Under the pieces are notes generated by a model. It was not told the DNA's origin. It was given only the letters and a program-made list of their open reading frames with translations, and searched no databases. Below, one piece after another: positions 60,166-64,000 of a stretch of 64,000 nt of DNA. The stretch is taken from contig NC_134574.1 of NCBI RefSeq assembly GCF_050947875.1, positions 156,385,534 to 156,449,533 on the forward strand. The letters run 5' to 3'. This stretch comes from Dermacentor variabilis (Eukaryota > Arthropoda > Arachnida > Ixodida > Ixodidae). Position 1 is the stretch's first letter, and the number at the start of each line of letters is the position of its first letter. A program made the translations under genes and the position numbers.

Positions 60166-60330
60166 TTATGGAGTTTTACGTGCCAAAACCACTTTCTGAT
60201 TATGAGGCACGCCGTAGTGGAGGGCTCCGGAAATTTCGACCCCCTGGGGTTCTTTCTTTAACGGGCACCTAAATCTAAATACACGGGTGTTTTCGCATTT
60301 CACCCCCATCGAAATCCGGCCGCCGTGAAT
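60166..60330 (-). mobile_element. 5'-truncated Ruka-like SINE, minus strand
   Basis: Reads inverse to the family: 'ggagttttacgtgccaaaac', 'tatgaggcacgccgtagtgg', 'ggctccggaaatttcgaccc', 'tacacgggtgttttcgcatt', 'cacccccatcgaaatccggc'. It ends before the B box, so the pol III head is missing. Confidence 0.92.
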
Positions 60331-60719
60331 GAATTTTCAAGCCTGTTCATATTACTGGCTGGTATGTTACGAACGCGAATAAAAAAAAATCAGTTCTTTG
60401 TTTCTTTTAAATGCCGCTAGTAGATGCCAAAGGCAGTATCTTCATGTGCATAGACACAGTAAGCATCTCCTCACGCGTGCCTCGGTAGAAGAGAGAGAGA
60501 GAGAGACAAACAGTTTTTTTTTCTTTGCAGAAACACCGAGGCTAAGATGCATCATCGTGTGGTGTGTTGCCACACTGACACTCCATTCTGGACTGTCACA
60601 TTATTTCGCATAATTCTAAAAGCACTTAGTTTTCCCTCATGTGTGATGGCACAGCAGCTCATGCATACACTCATGCTTGACGTAGTAGTTCTGCGGAAGC
60701 CCGCAGGGTGGAGAGAAGT
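60331..60719. other. No gene recognised
   Basis: Includes (GA)9 at 60489-60506 and a T9 run. No domain. Confidence 0.5.
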
Positions 60720-60772
60720 AATTAATGAAGGGAAAATCGGACGGGTGGATGTCCGATTTTCCCTTTATTAAA
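60720..60772. repeat. Hairpin with about 20-bp stem
   Basis: 'attaatgaagggaaaatcgg' and the inverse of 'ccgattttccctttattaa' flank a short loop 'gggtggat'. It may be a small fold-back element or a fragment of one. Confidence 0.75.
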
Positions 60773-60854
60773 TACACTTACGCTATACACACGGGGCAAG
60801 AGAGATAGTACATGGGCGCACGTGTGCGGTTGTACTCCGGATTTTGCCCATGCA

Positions 60855-61090
60855 CCGTGGTGGCGTAATGCACGGCTACACAACTGGGCTATATACTAAG
60901 CCCGAGGGCGCGGGATCGAATCCCGACCGCGGCGGCCGAATTTCGATAGGGAGTCAATTGTAACAAAGCCCGCGTACTGTGCATTAGGTGCACGATCAAA
61001 ATTGCATGGTCAAAATTAATCCGGAATCCCTTACGACGGCGTGCCTCGTAATCAAATCCTATAGGCTTGGCACGTAAAACCAAAGAATTT
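60855..61090 (+). mobile_element. Nearly full-length Ruka-like SINE
   Basis: Has the head 'accgtggtggcgtaatgcac', 'gagggcgcgggatcgaatcc' with an intact B box, 'cggccgaatttcgataggga', 'cgtactgtgcattaggtgca', 'acgacggcgtgcctcgtaat' and 'ggcacgtaaaaccaaagaat'. The stretch between 'gtgcacg' and 'aattaatccgg' is rearranged (duplicated 'atggtcaaaatt' word). Confidence 0.9.
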
Positions 61091-62334
61091 CGTTTTTTTT
61101 TTCCTTTCCGGCTTTTGCTAAGTGTTAAATCATCGGGCGACACATATACCAAACAACGCGCGAAACTGCCGAAGCATACGCGATTTATGGGAGCTAGGGA
61201 CCCCCCACCCCCCTCTCTGGGACTCCCGTCACTCAGATTAATCGATAAAGAGCAAAATTATCTGGACAGTAAGATCACCTGATCAAGCGACTGGGCTGTT
61301 CACTCTGGCTGTTACGTGGCCTATTCGTTATCGCAGTAAACTTGTTTTTAGATATTTGGACATCTTCCTTCGTGGTATATGTTCTTCAAATAAAACTTCT
61401 TGTCAGTATGCGCCCATGTGTCGCCTTTCTCGTCCCTTCGATAAGCTCTCTTCTCCAAAGCACCAACGATCGAACTCAGCTCTCACCCATTCTGTGAAGA
61501 CGCGAGTTGGCGTAAAATGTACTCGTTAACAAATGTGACGCGTATATACCGCTTCCAACGCTTGAGTTTCTCACGATCCAGTCCTCAGACGCTAGCCGAG
61601 ACGAGCCGACAACAACGGCGCCATAAAGTGCGCTCGAATTCCGTCCCCGAGAGGTCACGTAAAAAAATGAGAAAAAAAAAAGCGTCCGCGAGGAAATGTC
61701 CCGCACGAGGAGCAGTTTGCACTTAGAGGGTCACTCCGGGAGGGTGAGGTGGGGGAGAAGGGGGGAGACTGCCCGGCCAAGCGGTCAGATGTCCAGCGAC
61801 TCCACAACCTCCTCTTTCTCTAAGAATGGGCGAAAAAAAATTAGATAGGCACAAAGGCACATGGAAACACACAGATAAGAACGGCATGCCGGAATAGCCA
61901 AGGGCCAACAGAGTGGAGAAAAAAGAAAACTAAACCGTCGAGCGACACACCGGGGGAAAATCGCTGCACCCTCCGACAGCATTGGAATGTGCTTAAGAAA
62001 GCGGTGACGTTCAAACCCAGCGTCAAAAGAACTGTAGGATCATCGTGAAGATGTGTGCACGTTACAAGAGCGTTTACTTCGGTAGACTGGTCGCGAAGTA
62101 GTATGCTTCGCGTTTTCGTTCTATTTGATTTTAGCAATTAACGCAAATGTCTCACCCAGGTGCGGTAGAGAAGGCTGTAAAAAAGAATTGCAGCGTAGCA
62201 GTTTTCGCACCGACCAATAACTTCACCATTAACATATGAAACGCGCAGTTGCAAATTCACGTTGGCTGTGTTTTATGTTGATCAGCGCAATGAGATTAAA
62301 GGCGCGCGCGCTCTGTGTTACAATTATAGCAATA
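61091..62334. other. No gene recognised
   Basis: Frames up to 98 codons, no domain. G-rich run near 61740-61765. Confidence 0.5.
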
Positions 62335-62510
62335 GATCGAACCTCGTTGTAACGAACGCAGATATAACGAATTATTGTATATAACGAAGTCGATCAAAAC
62401 TGGTTTTTGCCAATATCGTCATGCAATGCATATATGCTTATAACGAATATCGGCTATAGTGCATGTATTTTCGTATGTGATGCGAGTTTGTTATAACGAG
62501 GTTCGACAGA
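62335..62510. mobile_element. pogo/Tigger-like MITE, 176 bp, TA-flanked
   Basis: The left terminus 'tcgaacctcgttgtaacgaa' and the right terminus 'gttataacgaggttcga' are inverse to each other. TA occurs at 62333-62334 and 62511-62512. 'tataacgaa' words repeat inside. AACCTCGTTATAACGAA-like ends plus a TA target fit pogo/Tigger-type non-autonomous elements. Related to 41214-41371. Confidence 0.8.
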
Positions 62511-63881
62511 TATCCTTGTACGCAGCGATGCGAGCGGTCGTTCACTGCTTGTTCATATATGTTCTTTTGTTTTCATTTGCGTGCAGAACCACTACAGAGC
62601 AAACGCTTCAAAGCGGATCGATATCGCAACCCTCCTCCCTCTCCCCCTTTTTCTTGAATATCGGGTACATTAAAATGAATTAGGCATATCAGTTAATGTC
62701 TTTCCACCGAGCGCTCTGCGTGCGTTTGTGTGCGTTTTAGTTTCTGCGCTCTGATGGCTTGCACGTGACAACAACGACATTCGGCGCGGCCGCAATTGAA
62801 CAAACTGTGAGACTTGGAAATATATTCCTGACAATAGGATAAATTCGCCACGTCGCTCATCGCAGTGGTGAGCAATTCGCGTTACTCACCCACAGTTTAA
62901 GCCCGTTGATTTGCAGAACCCCCAAACACAGCAATAAAAGAAAAAATACAAACAAATTCGATCCCAACACCAACCCCAAGAAAGAAGAGCAAAAATAAAT
63001 TAAAAAGAAAAGCTCGATTTAGAACGACATTTGGGAAACAAACTTGGCCCCATGTTCTCTCTCTCTCTCTCTTCTTTTACTTGCGTCAGTTCGTTCAAGA
63101 GAGCGCACGTAAACAGCCACTATATGCAGCAAAAGTCAGTCAGCCCACTTATTAACTTTACGGATGTTAACTACGGCGTCTTCATCAGTGCACAATCGCT
63201 GCTCTTGTCTGCCGTGGCTTCCGCGTCCGCTTAGACCTAGTTCGGACTACTTGTGCGCGCGGAAGGATCGATTCAAGACTCACCCTCGCGCGTCGGCGAC
63301 GCTTTGAGGACGGCATCCTTGGATACAAAGGCGTCGTCATCGTCTGCAGAGGAAAGATAAAAGAAACGAAACTGTTAAAACACAAGAATACCTTGAAGAG
63401 GAAAAGAAATAATGCAAAGACACGCCACTGAGCCTCCCGAGTTTTCTAGACGCCTTAATTACACGCGTATTTCGAATAAACATGATGCGTAACGCTGTCT
63501 TTCCAAAATAAAAGCGAACTATACCGATAGCGCTGTATAATACATAGGTGGTGGCCCAATCCAGCGCCCATCGACTGCTCCCTCGTAATAATAGAAACAA
63601 ATCTCGAAGGCGATGCTCTTGCGGCAGGTATGCGCCAGAAGCGATTGCAGAGCCCGAAAGACGTCATAGACACATGTTTTATGCACCACCGCCCACACAT
63701 GAAACGGAAAATTGTCATGCACCACAGGGTAGCGCGAAGAAACCGACGAAGCTACACACTGACACTTGAACGAAGGAACCAGCACAAAGCTTTTGCAGCC
63801 TCGCGGGTCCCTCCACCTTGCGCGCCACCCCCTTGCGCTCCACCTTCAACCTTCCGCGGAACTGATTGGCTATGCGCATTG
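62511..63881. other. No gene recognised
   Basis: Short (TC)7 near 63057. Frames up to 93 codons without domains. Confidence 0.5.
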
Positions 63882-63935
63882 CCTCCGAGATTGGGCAGCG
63901 CGCTCTATCCTTGCGCGCCCCACCAATCTCGGAGG
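63882..63935. repeat. Perfect 13-bp inverted repeat
   Basis: 'cctccgagattgg' and 'ccaatctcggagg' are 28 nt apart, and the inner GC-rich parts (gcgcgc / gcgcgc) extend the pairing. It may be a short fold-back. Confidence 0.75.
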
Positions 63936-64000
63936 TCGTTTTCTGAAGTGCTAAGCGTAGGTTACAATACAAGCACGCCCTCAGACAACATTTCATGCTC

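Overview
The window looks like nuclear DNA of a hard (ixodid) tick. I base this on several copies of a tRNA-derived SINE that resembles the ixodid SINE 'Ruka' (shared words 'gaaaacacccgtgtac', 'acgttaaagaaccccaggtg', 'ggtcgcgggatcgaatcc'), on I/R1-type LINE remnants with a shared 3' UTR and (TC)n tail, and on a very high density of microsatellites, TIR elements and palindromic fold-back elements. Bacterial features are absent: there are no operons, no closely packed ORFs and no Shine-Dalgarno-led genes. The long open frames seen on both strands are low-complexity, GC/CpG-rich or microsatellite translations.

I recognise no complete host gene, tRNA, rRNA or CRISPR array. The window behaves as repeat-rich intergenic or intronic DNA. 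Protein-like material is all transposon relic: an endonuclease (EEP) fragment near 15.1 kb; LINE C-terminal or RNase H fragments near 32.7, 40.1, 45.1 and 50.3 kb; and a retroelement-like ORF end near 20.2 kb.

Layout. 1-9.5 kb: unique-looking DNA with a long-TIR palindromic element (2.3 kb), a LINE tail with a 12-bp target duplication (3.97 kb), a long CG/CA repeat (5.6 kb) and an almost complete SINE with an 11-bp target duplication (6.9 kb). 9.5-16.8 kb: tRNA-like SINE, diverged direct repeat, a TA-flanked mariner-like MITE (10.6 kb), three pieces of a TIR element that carries a tRNA-like module (11.1-13.1 kb), minisatellite plus endonuclease relic (14.8-15.4 kb) and a compound tetranucleotide array. 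16.8-28 kb: retroelement end, hAT-like element with internal microsatellites, fold-back element with 12-bp target duplication, piggyBac-like MITE, GC-rich CAG-containing stretch, CGTT and CTGT/CCGT arrays. 28-41 kb: hAT-like MITE, fold-backs, four LINE tails, and a three-level nest (SINE, interrupted by a LINE, itself interrupted by a second SINE) at 39.87-41.0 kb. 41-64 kb: two pogo/Tigger-like MITEs (41.2, 62.3 kb), five more SINE copies or fragments, more LINE ends, fold-backs at 51.0, 54.4 and 59.0 kb, a (CA)124 array at 52 kb and GC-rich stretches.

Two patterns tie the window together. First, several (TC)n microsatellites are the 3' tails of 5'-truncated LINE insertions, shown by direct target duplications. 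Second, up to five fold-back elements share a short asymmetric head (around 'gggcgagttggt'), a near-perfect palindromic body with purine-rich arms, and in at least two cases 10-12 bp target duplications. That looks like a short retroposon with a palindromic body rather than a classical MITE, and is the best candidate here for something undescribed.
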